Assembly: GCF_963678635.1 (NCBI RefSeq)
Contig: NC_087065.1
Location: forward strand, 22,199,480 to 22,263,479
DNA length: 64,000 nt
Source of the DNA: Symsagittifera roscoffensis
Lineage: Eukaryota; Xenacoelomorpha; Acoela; Convolutidae
Direction of reading: 5' to 3'
Shown: positions 1 to 12,399 of the stretch, piece by piece
How positions within the stretch are numbered: the first letter of the stretch is position 1
How the letters are laid out: each line of letters opens with the position of its first letter
Notes under the pieces: generated by a model
What the model was told of the DNA's origin: nothing
The model's input: the letters and a program-made list of their open reading frames with translations, nothing else
Databases searched by the model: none
Translations under genes and position numbers: made by a program

Positions 1-304
1 GGTCGGAACATTCTGTGCTACCCTTGTTTCTTCTAAGAATTTAGTTTATGTAAGATTGTGTTTATCCACAAAGGAAGCGACAGGTATACGAGCCCGCTAC
101 TTCCCCTATTCAAAAATTACATGCAATTTTTTTGGCTATTTTTCTGGGCGGAGTAATGTTGCCTGACCCGAAGGTAATGAGCACGGATCATGGTGAGCCT
201 CGAACATCCGTCATTTTGAGTGAGAGGCGGAGACGTAACCACTTCACCGCCGATCCCCCTTTATCGATAAGTTGGCCAATCATTGAATAATCATTTACAC
301 GCCA

Positions 305-583
305 GCGGGCGGATTTAGGGGTTGGTTTAGCCCCCGGTACTATTTTGACATATCCATTTTTGGCTGGCTGACCCTAACGTTTTTCGAAAGGCGCCTCTGG
401 CGCCAAAAAAAAACTAATTTTGAGGGGGCGCGGCGCAGAAAATTCGGTCGAACTTGGGTCTTTATAGTGATGTGGGAGAGCTGGGAAAATCATTATGGTC
501 GACCTATAAAAAGAAGATCGACAAAGTTAAAGATTTTTTTGAAAGTCCACCCCCTCGAGAAAATATCCAAGATCCGCTCCTTG
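305..583. repeat. Old MITE-like copy related to the hAT-type MITE at 40.4 kb
   Basis: The left edge reads cgggcggatttaggggttgg and the right edge ends in gatccgctcc, an imperfect inverted pair. The interior carries the same blocks as the better preserved copy at 40427-40664: a 'ggcgcc' block, 'aactaattttgagggggc', then 'cccctcgagaaaat'. No clean target duplication is visible, so the copy is old and the ends are approximate. Confidence 0.45.
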
Positions 584-599
584 ATTTGCACCAGAAAAG

Positions 600-3500
600 T
601 CATTGCATATGCGGCTTCTAAAAAAAACGTGAGTATGTGGTTCGTCTAATTAGGTTTTCATTTTTTGTACAATATTTATCCCATTCGAGTTGGTTAGCTT
701 TTAATTAGGACCCTGATCTGCCGGTGTTCCCTCGATGTCCAGTCTTTTCTCTGTAACCACCGGGGTGATTCATACTTCAGAAAACGCAATTGGGGTCTAC
801 AAAATAACATTGTGGTTCTGAGTACCGAATTGGTTTTTCAAAATTAAACCTTGCGATTGGCAAATATGTTGGAAGCAGTTGATCAATTTTTTTATTATCT
901 CTGTTGAAAGATTTGTTAACACAATTGCAGGTTAGTAAGTTTGTGTATCTGTACATGCTTCTTTGTAAGTTCAATGACTGAATTTTTGGCGCAATGGTGG
1001 CGAAGAGACTCGAGACGATGAAGCACTGGTTCAAGTTTGGTTGCCCCCTTGCTAGAAGGTCTTTGCAATCGGGCTATTAATTGTCTGCTCATTTTTTTAG
1101 ACTCAATTCTGTTTATTAGTGGCTAATATTTAGATATGTCAAGCGACAATGACGCAGATGCGAGGACTTGAGACTCTTAGTCTCCAGGTCAGAGATTTCT
1201 GTTCCGTAACTGCAATCGAATTATTTCTTCTGTGCATTTTTTGCATTTTCTTTCCTTGTCTACCTTTTAGAGCTACTGTTTTCTTCATTTTCTTGCTTGT
1301 GTTTGCGAAGTGCAGATTGACGTCGGATCGTTTTTTTCGAAAAAATTGGATTATAAACTTTTGGGAACAAATAGTTTTTGAATGAATTTTCGGCGTGTTA
1401 GATTTTGCCAATTGAATTTTTTCGACTATATGAGGCTTTTTACGCATTTTACGGCAGTTCGTTAGCACTGTTAATTTCTTTCTATTCGGGTTAACAACTG
1501 CTTTAACAAAATCACTGATTCATTTTGTAATTAGAAAAGTCTGTCAACCGAACCATTTCTAGCATTTATGCATTTTAAATTCATTTTCTAATCAAAACCA
1601 GTTTCGGGTTTCTTATTTATCTTTAGTTTTTCTGCTTAAAATGTTTCTTCGGAGGTTACAAAAGCATTCAAGTTTCGGCTAAACTTGTATCAACTTAACC
1701 GGTTCTTCTGGTATCATTAGTAGTCAGAAAAATCTGCAAGAGAGCCCTCAAAATCGATACATTCGAGCTTGATTTTATCCGAGAAGCCGTAATGAAAAAA
1801 TTGCAGAGATACTTCTTTTGTACCTTCAAATAGATACATTGTTGTTTTTTTTTAACCTAAAAGTTAACTTACACAGGGGCGTTTGCTCGTCCCGTTACGC
1901 CAGTGTCGCAGCCTGGGATTGGTGCTTTCGTTTGTATTTTCTTCATGTCTTGCTCTGTTGTTACTGGTAATTTCTCGCCAACAAAACTGGCGCTCATTCT
2001 TTTTCCTAGTCCCCGTGTATTTCTTTGCCGTTGTTGATGGTTCCGTCGTCGTGTCTTCTTTATTTTTGAGGGCTTCACGACACGTTCGTTTGTGTCTTGG
2101 CATGGTTTCAGGGTCGATTTGTTTTTGGCAGGCTACGCACGTCCCATGAAATGCTCAATCGAACGTTTTCGATTGATTGGTTTGTTATGTTTCTCGTTGA
2201 ATTGTTCTTGGCATTTTGGACAGGATAATTTTTTCGCTGATTCTGTGGATCCTCCTCTCATGTTGCACATTTTATCTTCACACCCTACCATTTGTTTTTG
2301 TTGTAACCGCAACAACAGTTTCAATTTTGGAATTTAACAGCAAAAATGTTATCTTTTCAATAATTGGAGGTTTTAACAATCATAACTCTTTTTATACTCA
2401 GATGTTTCTGCTGAGTACTCACTGGTTAATTTTTTCTTTGATTCATCTATTGACACTTTCTGTTTTACTCTTTTTTGGTCTCTTTTAAAATGGCCTAAAG
2501 CTAAAGAGTGTAGTCCGACAGAATCATAAAACCGTTTGATGTCAAATGGCAGGAACTTTTTTTGTTGACTTCTTCAAAAAAAAATCACATGCTTCTTGCT
2601 TTTGAGTGTTTTCATCGACTCTCGAATGACAACTCCATCAAACAAAACTGACTTGTGTTTCTGATGGTGAAGAGTAATTTAAACAGTATGCGTCTGGAAG
2701 AAGCAAAGAAAAAATGAGATTAATACTGTATACCTCCCTCGGATCAGAATCTTGATATTCACAGAAACGAAATTCCCCCGCATGTCGTTCAAAGAATTTT
2801 GGGAATTTTTCATCACAGCTTCTGGTGACCAAGTATAGGATGTAGTACCTGTCCCTTGGACCTAGATGTTGGACCTAGACTCCATCTGATTCCGCATTTC
2901 TCAGCTTAAGTACCCTAAGTGCTTCATCCACTTCATTTAGTGAACGATTCGTTGATTTCCGAATCCCATTCAGCCGCGTACTTCCTCCATGAATCTCGTT
3001 TGCTTCTTTCCTTTGTTATTTTGAACAACTCGGTTGCGTTTTCCACTGCAGAAATCAGAAGATTGTTACAGGGTGTTTTCCAGAGCTGTTGCGCAATATT
3101 CATGTTACTCTTAGCTTTAGTACAAACTTCGGACCACCAAAGTTAGCAGTCTTTGCGAGTGCTCACTGGCAGTGAGCGCTTTGCTGCTTACCTTTTTGCT
3201 CTTGAAAATGTTTTCCAATGCTCCTAGTGATTTAGTGTCATCCGGTTGTGTCAAACTGTCTCCAATTAACTTCTCGAATTCTTGCCGGTCAGCTTTTTTG
3301 AGGTTGAGTTTTGGTCTCTTTTTGTCACATGAGGACATCAGGATGGATCGGTGGTCCGATTCTACTGATTTTTTTTGTGGTTCATTAATTAAGATTCGCC
3401 CTGGTCGAGTCAGGCGTAGTTTTTCAATACGGGTAGCTCCGCCACTGTTCAGTAGGTACATCTCCTTTTATCGTCTGCATAGTACCTGTATGATCTTCCA

Positions 3501-4060
3501 AGCGGAATAATATCTGCCCAGATAAGGCTATTAATGCTTCTCAGCCACTTTTCTTAGTTATGGCTTTGAGTCTCTTAGGTCATTAGATCCGGACTCCGTT
3601 GGTAGAAGATTGATAGTGTGTACCTAGAGTCGGTTAATTTCAGTTTTCACTGATAACTGCTTCAACTGCAGCTTCAGGGCCTTGTTCCATTTCACAGGTG
3701 GTGTCTGTGCGGTCTTCTCTGGAGACTACCTAGTCGATACTTTTCGAAACTTTTGCCATAACCCAAGTCCAATCAAAGATGTTATCCCAATTTAGGACTA
3801 GAGTGTCGGCTTGCGTGTCGAACGCTAGCTTTCTCAGCACCTCTCCTTTTCCACGCCATCCATCCCCGTTTAGTTGGACTATCCTCTAAAAATGGGACAT
3901 AGGTGTTTTTCTTCATTATATATGCTGTTTTGATTTTTTTCGTTCATTCTGATACTGCTTTTCCTTAGTGATTGTGTTTCCGGTTGAACGTTTTTGGTAG
4001 TTTTTATTTTTGAACGTTTCAGTGTTAGTTTTCTTTCACTTTGCAAATGATAGGATGACT
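600..4060. other. No recognised gene; decayed repeat-like DNA
   Basis: Only short frames without recognisable domains are present. A block of about 30 bases at 3766 (ccaatcaaagatgttatccc) recurs at 4227 inside the zinc-finger exon region, so part of this interval is a broken duplicate of that locus. Some minus-strand frames (for example 3117-3461) are open for about 110 codons but have no motif I can place. Confidence 0.5.
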
Positions 4061-4064
4061 GAAA

Positions 4065-4505
4065 ATGACTGAATCCGAATACCATCCTTCGATGGCATTC
4101 ATCCCTACTCAAATAAGATTTGTTCTTGAAACTATCATGGATATGAATCTTGCAGGTAGGACGAAGAAGAACATTCAAATTAAAGCAATAACATCGACAA
4201 AAAGCAGCGAGAAATACTCAAGTCCAGTCAAAGATGTTATCCCAATTCCCCTCCCAGAAGTTGGCCCCAGTGTAAACCAGTGTTACAGCTGCCCTCTATG
4301 CAATAATCAGTTCACTTGTCGGCCAAATGCACTTCAACATATGAAGTCAGTGCATGGAAATGTTCGCTACGAATGCCAAATTTGTAAGAAGAGCTTCGAC
4401 CGAAAAGATATTTTGAAAGGACATATCATGGGATCGCATGAATTAAACGCAGAAGTAGCACGAGCGATGGTCGATTGTACTTCTACTTCCAACAAAATTA
4501 CTTAG
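4065..4505 (+). CDS. Two-finger C2H2 exon (terminal exon of a BTB-ZF-like gene?)
   Basis: The open frame encodes two C2H2 zinc fingers near its C-terminus, each C-x2-C-x12-H-x4-H. The first begins CPLCNNQF and the second CQICKKSF, and a conserved tail (GSHELNAEVARAM) follows. It probably binds DNA in the nucleus. About 49 of 63 residues of the finger block match the exon at 8.6-9.1 kb. An ATG is present at 4065, but a pyrimidine-rich acceptor (cccctcccag, ending about 4257) lies inside the frame, so the real coding part may be an exon starting near 4258. No BTB domain is visible in the window. Two similar finger pairs in tandem resemble the alternative terminal exons of insect lola. That gene assignment is inference; the fingers themselves are clear. 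Confidence 0.6.
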   Translation: MTESEYHPSMAFIPTQIRFVLETIMDMNLAGRTKKNIQIKAITSTKSSEKYSSPVKDVIPIPLPEVGPSVNQCYSCPLCNNQFTCRPNALQHMKSVHGNVRYECQICKKSFDRKDILKGHIMGSHELNAEVARAMVDCTSTSNKIT

Positions 4506-4984
4506 CTCATTGAATGCGGACAGGGAGAGGGGAGAAGACGACTAGACAATCCAAAAATTTGAGTTATTTTCTTCTCAAACTTCTTTCAAGGTGGAATTCT
4601 CTCATGGTTAATTGATGCCTGGTCAATTTTGTTGTCGTTTTACTTTTAAACGCACGCCTAAAATATATTTCCTTGCTAACAAGGTTTTTATATGATCCAT
4701 TTGATGGTAGATTAGCCAATACAATGTCGTTCTTGCAATCTCAGGTTTAAACTCATGTCACCTATGACGAGATTTTTTTTTTTGGTTGGGAGAACGTTTT
4801 ATGACTCTGACAAACAAGCTAACAAAACGCTTGCTAAGGCTAGGAAAATCAGCAAAACCCATATAAGAGTCTTCACTACGTTCCTTACCTTTAAAAAAGA
4901 CGGGTACTTTTTAAGAGTAATGCACGTAGTGAATACTCTTATGTAAGTCTTGCCGATTTTTTTTTGAGGAAAAGTCTTAAGATA

Positions 4985-5275
4985 TTGATGTATTTAGGTA
5001 TATATGCACTTATTGAGTTCAATGGTAATTCATCTGTTGAAAGAGATGTAAATAGCACTCTCCTAATATGAACGTCCAAATGGTGTTAAAATTCGTGAAC
5101 GATTTCTAGTTTCGAAAGTGGAATTTAATTTTTAGATTTCCAGCGGAATAAAAACTTTACCTGTTGATCCAGTTTTCTCAAGTTGGGTTAATATTATCAA
5201 AAAAGCGCCAGCCATAAATTTTTCTAGGAATTCAAAGAGCTTATAGGCATCTATTTTTTTCTTTGAAATTCGAAA
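4985..5275. repeat. Left arm of an inverted repeat (partner 9925-10215)
   Basis: This block reads forward what 9925-10215 reads in reverse complement: ttcgaaagtggaatttaatt, 'ccagcggaataaaaacttta', 'cctgttgatccagttttctc' and 'aagttgggttaat'. A more diverged partial copy lies at about 41335-41450. It is therefore an interspersed repeat family whose two closest copies are in opposite orientation around the second zinc-finger exon and a LINE. Confidence 0.7.
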
Positions 5276-5389
5276 GTTGAGATTCTTTCAACAAAGTCAA
5301 GTGTTTTTTTTTGTGTTTACTTGCGTTCATTACTCTTTTCCAATCATTGATTGGTAACGTTTTCGATATCTCAGACTCTTACGCTTTCG

Positions 5390-7560
5390 ATTAGCACGGC
5401 AGTTGAGAGACCACAACACGGCCGTGGTTGTAGAGAACCTTCCGCTAGTAGCCGCATACCCTCCGCTGTGGGGGTGGGAACCACTGGAGTATGAAACATA
5501 TAGCGAGGAACTTGAAGCGCTCATACTGAAACATAGCAAAAAGTGTTTCATTGATGGAGCGAATTTCAACGCTGCAGTGGGAGACGAGTCGGTACGAACA
5601 GTGGAAGATGCAACCGGCCTTACAGACTGTATAAAACAACGCGGCAGGGAGGTCGCTAGTAGAACTGTGCCACGCCCACATGATCGTGTGGGTAAACTCA
5701 TTTTTTTGTCACGACGACCGAGGACTTGGAAATGCCGCAACAGGAAGGCATCACATGAGTTGGATGGCTTTCTGCCACGGAAAAATGAACGAAGCAGAAG
5801 GTTAAAAAATTTACAGACATTTAACGTGGTACCTGTCAGACCACTAGCGGAAACTCTTGGAATGCTTGATAAAAAATGATAAAAAAGCGAAGAAATCTGA
5901 GACCCGTGACGGAATTGACTTGGATGCTCTACGAGGCGTCAATACACAAACTCTCTTCCCAGAGGAAATGAACGAGAAGTCTGCAATGGCATTTACCCGG
6001 GATGTTGGTTTGAGAGTATGCGGAAAGAAAAGATGAGAACTGTCAATCCCTGGATAGACAAATACAAAGAAGCCAGATAAAAGGAAAGGAAAGTGTTTAA
6101 AGAAGAAGAAACTGGATAAATATTTCTATACAAGTCGTAGACGAGGTTAAAGAAGCTATAAGGCTTGGTGATTTTCGGAACTCGTAGAAGAAGTTACACG
6201 ATATTCGATTCAGAGATCTGAAAACCCTTGAAAACGAAAAGTTTGCTCTTGAAAAATTTAGAAACCATTTGTAGAAATCACATTTGGACCTGGTACAAAA
6301 AATTGCACGATATTCGAATTCAGTGATCTGAAAACCATTTAATGAGAAAAGTTCGCTCTAGAAGAATTTAGAAACCACTTTAAGGCAGTATCAGAGAACA
6401 GATTTGTAAGGAGGATTAAAGAGCTTATGGCAACGGCGAAGGAATGTCTCGTGAAAAAAAGATCTCCCATCAAGGCGCGAAATCAGCAACTAAACTAGAA
6501 TTCTAAGACGAACGGAAGCAAATGAAAAGCGGGGCACCCGGAATTGAAGGAGTAGAAGTCTCGCTGAAAGCCATGAACAAAAACAAGAAAAGGAGGCTGT
6601 TCAACGTAGTAATAAAGCATCTCGAAGAGCTCTATTATATATGGGAAGAAGCGAATACGATCGGTTGGGTAGTGCAGCTGTTTAAGAAGTACTGGAGAGG
6701 TGATTTGAACAACTACCGAGGCGAGTGTCTATTGCCATTGATAAATCTTCTGTGCTCAAGAATCTTAGCCACTGGTTTCCACTTTCAAGTAAAGGTGGGG
6801 ACTTGATTCAAAGCGGAAACTAGGAGGATGTCGCCCGGCAGCAGACTCCATGGTGAATTGGCTAACATTGCGTTGAGAACAATGATCGGGGAATTCTTGT
6901 TCGCTAGGGACTCAAACCTTGATGGGTTGCATGGACGCGCTCAAATAGGGGAAGGAGATGTTCAAGGAAAAAATAATGTAGTTAGAAAAACGCTGCGATG
7001 ACAGAAAAGAAGATTTTTTTTCCTTTGGATCAAAAGATCCAGACAACACCAGAGTCCTGGGGACATATAATTGGCCGAAAGGAAGACGGACAAGAAAAGA
7101 TAAAGAGAGCTAGCAAATCATGGGCAAAGCTTATTCCCAGATTGGAAGTCGAAACTGAGAAGGAGAACCGAAGCCGTACTAGTGCAAACAGTGGTAGAAT
7201 CCACTCTCCTGTTCAATTTTCTGGCAAGAAGTTGGACGAATACCAATTTTGGCATCTTCCAGAGTGCAGTGGATCGATGCGATAGATTTGTATTTGTATG
7301 GAATGATGGGATGAGATTACCAAAAAGGATGTTGAAAGAAAAAAACGTACAGCTAAAACTTCAGAAAAAACTGAACGTGCACTGCGTAAGATACAAAGTA
7401 GAAAAGGTCCCTAGAGAGACTAGTTCCAGAATTGTGGATGGCAGACACCAGACTGTCTAAGAAAATAATATTGGAAAGATGGAAGAATTCAGGAAGGAAC
7501 ATTGAAACAGAGGTAACATATCATCATACTGCAAAATTGCTCCGCGATATAGGTCAGGTC
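5390..7560 (+). pseudogene. Decayed non-LTR retrotransposon (LINE), plus strand
   Basis: Successive broken frames resemble one LINE polyprotein. Near 5545-5580 is a degenerate endonuclease block (FIDGANFNAAVG, compare the G-D-F-N-A signature). At 6522-6806 is the start of the reverse transcriptase, with PG-x-EG and 'LNNYRGECLLPL', the NYRG-type block of R4/RTE-like elements. At 7182-7460 is a C-terminal block with 'AVDRCDRFVFVWNDGMR' like the region after the RT. The YxDD box is not intact and many stops and frameshifts separate the pieces, so the copy is dead. The clade is uncertain. Confidence 0.65.
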
Positions 7561-8636
7561 TAGACCAATGCAGAGAATCTGACTAAAGCAAGGAAATCAG
7601 GGAAAGCGATAAATGAAAGAATGAAGTTCATATAATGAAAAACAATATGATGAATCATGCAAAAACATGTCGCGCCGAGAACCACAATGCATCTCGAGTA
7701 ACGCAAAATCCCCAACCTGAAACAGCAACATCGACAGAAGGTCGTTACACAAGTCTCAGCAAGAGAAAACAAGGACTTGATTCTTATTTGTTTTAAAAAT
7801 ATCAGTTTTGTTCAGTTGCCTATTTTCATTTGAAATGTCTTGCTTGGCGTGTTTCCTAGAAAACTTGTTCCATAAAAACTGTTATCAAATGTAAGGAATT
7901 GGGTTTTTTGTTTTGTTGTTTTTTGAGACGCTTTGGAAATTTTTTTTTACTTTTTCCAAAACGTTTTATACTGATTTTCAAAAAAATGGTATCCATAGAA
8001 CGAGCGCCTACACTCTTGTGTGTCTGCATGCTCCCCTGGTCTTTTTTTGCTTTACCCTTTTGTCTACAGTCTTCGAAAAAGTCTGTTGGGGGAATATTTG
8101 ACCTTTTTTTTTCATTTTCTCAAACTAAGCTACCTGCAGATACTAAGATACTGCACATATGAAAAACTTCTCTCCATAACTTTTTACTCCTCGGAAACAT
8201 GAAATTATGGCCCTCGGAAACATGAAATTTTTGATTTTTTTGACCGTTTTTTTAAATCTTTTTGACTTCTCTCGTAAACTAATCTCCCAATTCTGAGGTC
8301 GTGGGTTCAATAGAGCTAACGGATAGTGGGAAGCTCCCTTGCATTATTGGACACTTACAAAATTTTTTACGCAAATGTATCGTCCTCGGAAGAATCACTT
8401 TTTTGGTTTTTTAGCATTTTTTATCTAAATTTTATGACTTTTCCCAAAAATATATGGGGTATTCTATAATAAAATACCCTCTCATATATGGGATATTGGG
8501 TACAATTCAAAGAACAGATTGTAGGAAGCTCCTTTGCATACCATACTCTGTCCAATTTTGATTTCCGACCGTCTTCTGAAACTTTTTGTGAACTACCCTG
8601 CCAAATCTGAGTTTTTGGGTTCAATCGAAGTTGCAG
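7561..8636. other. No recognised gene; A/T-rich spacer
   Basis: T-rich, low-complexity DNA between the LINE remnant and the second zinc-finger exon. Short direct repeats are visible (ggaaacatgaaat at 8196 and 8217). Nothing coding is recognised. It could be intronic if the two zinc-finger exons belong to one gene. Confidence 0.4.
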
Positions 8637-9107
8637 GTTAGGCGAATCTCTTCTGCACAAGCGGCTTCGTCTTATGTTCCTCCTCGTGTTTTAGGGAAGC
8701 AGAATCCGAAGAAACCCAGCCACCTTGCTATGCCTGCAATTGCTGCAGTAGAGACAACTCCGGCAAGGCCGCCGCCACCTTCTTCAAGCAATAAGAGTAG
8801 CCGTCTCCGTCAACCATATCAAACTGTAGTTACAGAAGCTTCGGCTTTGCCTCAAGTGGCATCACACATCAGCCACTTTTTCAGCTGTCCTCTTTGCGAA
8901 AACCAGTTTACGTCAAAGTCAACTGCATTGCGACATATGAAATCAGTGCATGGAAATATTCGCTATGCTTGTCAGATTTGCAAGAAAACTTTTAACCGTA
9001 AAGACATTTTGAAACAGCATATAATGGGTTCGCATGAAATGAATTCTGAGGTTGCAAGAGCCATGGTTGAGTGTGATTCTACCAAAATTACACTCATGAA
9101 TGAGTAG
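8637..9107 (+). CDS. Second two-finger C2H2 exon, paralogue of 4065-4505
   Basis: The frame contains two C2H2 fingers (CPLCENQF... and CQICKKTF...), each C-x2-C-x12-H-x4-H, followed by GSHEMNSEVARAM and a TAG stop. There is no upstream ATG in frame. Instead the frame opens right after a splice-acceptor-like cgaagttgcag, so I read it as a 3'-terminal exon starting near 8637. The first 80 codons are rich in Pro, Ala and Ser and look like a linker. Its likely role is a nuclear DNA-binding module spliced to an upstream exon outside the window. Its close similarity to the exon 4.6 kb upstream suggests tandem duplication of alternative finger exons. Confidence 0.6.
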   Translation, partial: VRRISSAQAASSYVPPRVLGKQNPKKPSHLAMPAIAAVETTPARPPPPSSSNKSSRLRQPYQTVVTEASALPQVASHISHFFSCPLCENQFTSKSTALRHMKSVHGNIRYACQICKKTFNRKDILKQHIMGSHEMNSEVARAMVECDSTKITLMNE

Positions 9108-9924
9108 TTAACCTATGAATGAAGTATTCATCCATCTATGAATGAAGTGTATGTTGAATATTGACGTTCATTTGCCAATTAAACCCCGCCCCGCCCGACT
9201 GGTAATACCTAATCAATCTTAAAATTAGTATAAGCAATTGGCATTTTGAAATTATTTAAGACTGGTCATGACAAGCGAATGTATTTAAAAATTTTGATAT
9301 GCTAATCAATAACTTTCCCTGACGATAATTATTCACTTTTAGATCGGTGCTGGATGTATGAGCAGTCCAAGAAAGCACAATTCCTTGCTCAATTTGTAGA
9401 TCCTTTATTGTTTATCGCATTGTAAGGCTTCCTATGATTTCAGCGCCTGATTTTAAAAAATGATTGCCTATTTCGAAGTAATAACTTGTTCAGTAGTTGC
9501 AGTGTTTATAACATAAATGTATGTGTCATTATTTTAAAGTTAAACTTGTGAGCAAATATCAAACTGGTTTTGAGCTTAATATAAACTTAAAATTCAACAT
9601 GTGAAGAGGCTAATTGAATAGAAAGAGTCAGAGCTTTCAACAGGACAACTTTACCATCTTTTTGAGCATGAGGTCCACCAGGTCCTCACGCCCTCGTCCG
9701 GATTCTCCTCAGTGGGTTGTTTGACCAGACACAGTGTTTAAGCATGGTGTGGATGTTCTCACTGCTGATTACACTCTCGGTAGCATTCACAGCTGACAAG
9801 GAGTACACGTCGAAACAGACTACAAATACAATACACATAAACAAACATACACAGCCAATCGAAGATTGGAAAAGAGTTATGAACCCAAGTAAACATGAAA
9901 AACTCTCAACTTTCGAATTTCAAA

Positions 9925-10215
9925 GAAAAAAAGTAGATGCCCGTAAAGCTCTTTGAATTTCTAGAACGATCTATGATTGGCGCTTTTTTGGTAACATTAA
10001 CCCAACTTGAGAAAACTGGATCAACAGGTAAAGTTTTCATTCCGCTGGAAATCTAAAAATTAAATTCCACTTTCGAAGCAAGAAATTGTTCACGAATTTT
10101 CACACCATTTAGACGTTCGCATTTGGAGAGTGCTATTTACGTCACTTTCAGCAGATGAGTTTCAATTGAACTCAAAAAGTGTATTTATACCTAAGTGCAT
10201 TCATAAAAGCAGCAA
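9925..10215. repeat. Right arm of an inverted repeat (partner 4985-5275)
   Basis: Reverse-complement counterpart of 4985-5275, including aacccaacttgagaaaactg, 'gatcaacaggtaaagttttc' and 'aaattccactttcgaa'. The small open frame at 9717-9956 runs into it and is probably not a gene. Confidence 0.7.
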
Positions 10216-11150
10216 TATATGATTACGTCTCAAATGGCATAATTCCCAAATGGCATAAAAATGAAAAATTTCCCAAATGGCATAAATTTCATGCAACAGT
10301 TGCTTTGAAAAAATCGAGAACATTTTTTTCGTGCACAATGTGAGAAAATTAGTCAAATTGTCAATTCAAATGTTGATTGACATTTTATCGTGAAAAACTT
10401 GTAGAACTTTTTATCAAAAGCAAGAAGCATAAGCTTGCGATTATTAATAAGCTTCTTGTGGTCAATTTTTTTCGACAAATCTGTTGCTTAAATTTGTTTG
10501 GAAGCAATTAATTCCAAATCTTGTTCAAATGCTTTCGTTCCTGACAACATGATACAAATTGATAGAAAACGTTTAAATTACACACTTGCTCTACTGCGCT
10601 GACATTTGGGACGAGTGGTAACAATGGTCGCTTGGTTGATTCTGTTTTATTGTAAAAAATTGAAACACTTGGAAATATCTGTGAACTTAGTTAAATCATC
10701 GCCCAGGAAATAAATATTCCTGGAAATTTAGTATGTTTTATCCTGACTACGTGTCCGTGCAACTGCTAAGTAGGAAGTGAACAATTTCAAGTTTCAATAT
10801 TTAACTTTAAATCACTTCTCTATATCTTACCATTTGAAGTAGTGACAATAATTTAGAGGTTCGATTTGAATTATAAAATATAATATTTGCTGCGCAATAT
10901 TGTGGATCTTCTTAGCTTCCTGCCTATAAGCTTGTGTAGGGAATCGGAAGTGTTTCAGGGAAAAGTCAATGTTAGAACTTGAACTTATTTGAGAAATAAT
11001 GATGTCTGAGACCTGACATCAATAATTAACGATAATGACACTAAGACGAACGACTTGTCAGGTGGTAGAAATTCGTTATATGCAATTGTCAAGATAATAT
11101 GACAAGCACATGGAACCAAAGCTGAGAAAATCCACAATCGTGCTCAGCAA
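10216..11150. other. No recognised gene
   Basis: AT-rich DNA without an open frame of interest. Three 'ccaaatggcataa'-type words occur at 10231-10285, a short local repeat. Nothing else is supported. Confidence 0.4.
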
Positions 11151-11157
11151 ATGTTAG

Positions 11158-11420
11158 CGAAAATAAAGAGGAAAACGGTGAAACCCGGGACAATCAGTAA
11201 AAACTTTGAATCTCCCAAACCAGTTGGCAACAGTTCAATAATAAGCGAATCTAACCTTCAATAATCAAATTACTTGTGAAATATTTAAATTACAATCTTG
11301 CTCAGAAAATATTAGCGATATTAAAGAGGAAAATGTGTGAACCCGGGACAATCAGTAAAAACTTTGAATCTCCCGAACCAGTTGGCAATAATTCATTAAA
11401 GCTAATCTAACCTGAAATAT
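11158..11420. repeat. Direct repeat, two copies about 155 bp apart
   Basis: The block cccgggacaatcagtaaaaa followed by 'ctttgaatctccc' and 'accagttggcaa' occurs near 11186 and again near 11342, with similar flanks (aaagaggaaaa before, ctaatctaacc after). Confidence 0.6.
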
Positions 11421-11539
11421 TTTTAAATTCAAATCGAACTTCTATAATTTACCTTTCTATATCATACACTTTGAAGTAATTGAAGTAGTCAAAGTAATTG
11501 AAGTAGTCAGTCCTGAGTAGTTTCATAGAGAGTATCAAG

Positions 11540-12160
11540 TGGCAGAAAGTGTTTTCTAAGCAAGCTATTCAAGAAATGAAATATTTAAATAAGTTGATGA
11601 ACTGAACCGGATGGCGAAAGTTTAATTGTTTCAGAGAAAAACTTTTCAGCTATGAACCTTTGAAAAATTTCAATAAATTTCTTGAAGTAAATCTGTTCAG
11701 GTTTTCCTACAAGCAAGCTTTTCAACCTTTGAAATGTTTTCATTGATCGAACTCCTTAGCAAAACCATTTTCTAAGCAAGGTATTCCAGCAACGAACCCT
11801 CGAAATACTTATTTCTTAGACTAAATCGGTTCGCATTTTTTTTGCTAGGGTAGCTGTTCGAGCTCTGAATTATTTCAAGTTATTTCATAAATTGCGTCAT
11901 TTCGCTAAAAGTTTTTCTAAGCAAGCTATCCTATCTCTGCAAATTTGAAATATTTCAAGTGATTTCAACGACCGCGAATCTGTTGGTGATTTTTTTCGAA
12001 GCAAGCTATTCAGGCTATGAAAGTTTGAAATATTTAAAATTATTTAGTAGATTGAATAAGTGCGCGAAAACTTTAGATTTTTCGAAGCAAGCAATTCCAG
12101 CTCTGAAACGTTGATGAAGTACTTCAAGTTATTTCATATACCACGAATCTGTTTGCTAAA
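11540..12160. repeat. Degenerate tandem repeat, period roughly 70-90 bp
   Basis: The words 'aagcaagctattc' and 'gaaatatttcaagttatttc' recur at about 11560, 11709, 11776, 11923, 12001 and 12087, with 'gaatctgttngctaaaagtt' between them. Spacing varies, so this is an old, diverged array. Confidence 0.55.
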
Positions 12161-12399
12161 AGTTAGTTTTCTAATCCTGGTGGTCGCTGTTTTAGTTGTT
12201 TCGTTTTATACTGAAAGAAATCCGTTAAAACAACATTTAGGACAAAAAGTGGGCAAGTACCGTCTAGCCTTGCAGTTGAATCGAGTTCATCGTTATTATA
12301 GAGTTCCGGACTTTGTTCACAAAAAAATTCTAGAATATTCCAGACTTTCGAGTATTCGATGGTTGCGCTAAATGAGTCTTGAATGCTTTGATCTAAGCC

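Noticed and set aside
1883-2149. Hydrophobic plus-strand frame resembling a membrane protein
   Set aside because: T-rich DNA read in this frame gives Phe/Leu/Val by composition. No family pattern and no splice context.
9717-9956. Small secreted-looking frame (MVWMFSLLITLSVAF...)
   Set aside because: It runs directly into the inverted-repeat arm at 9925 and has no conserved cysteines or processing signal.
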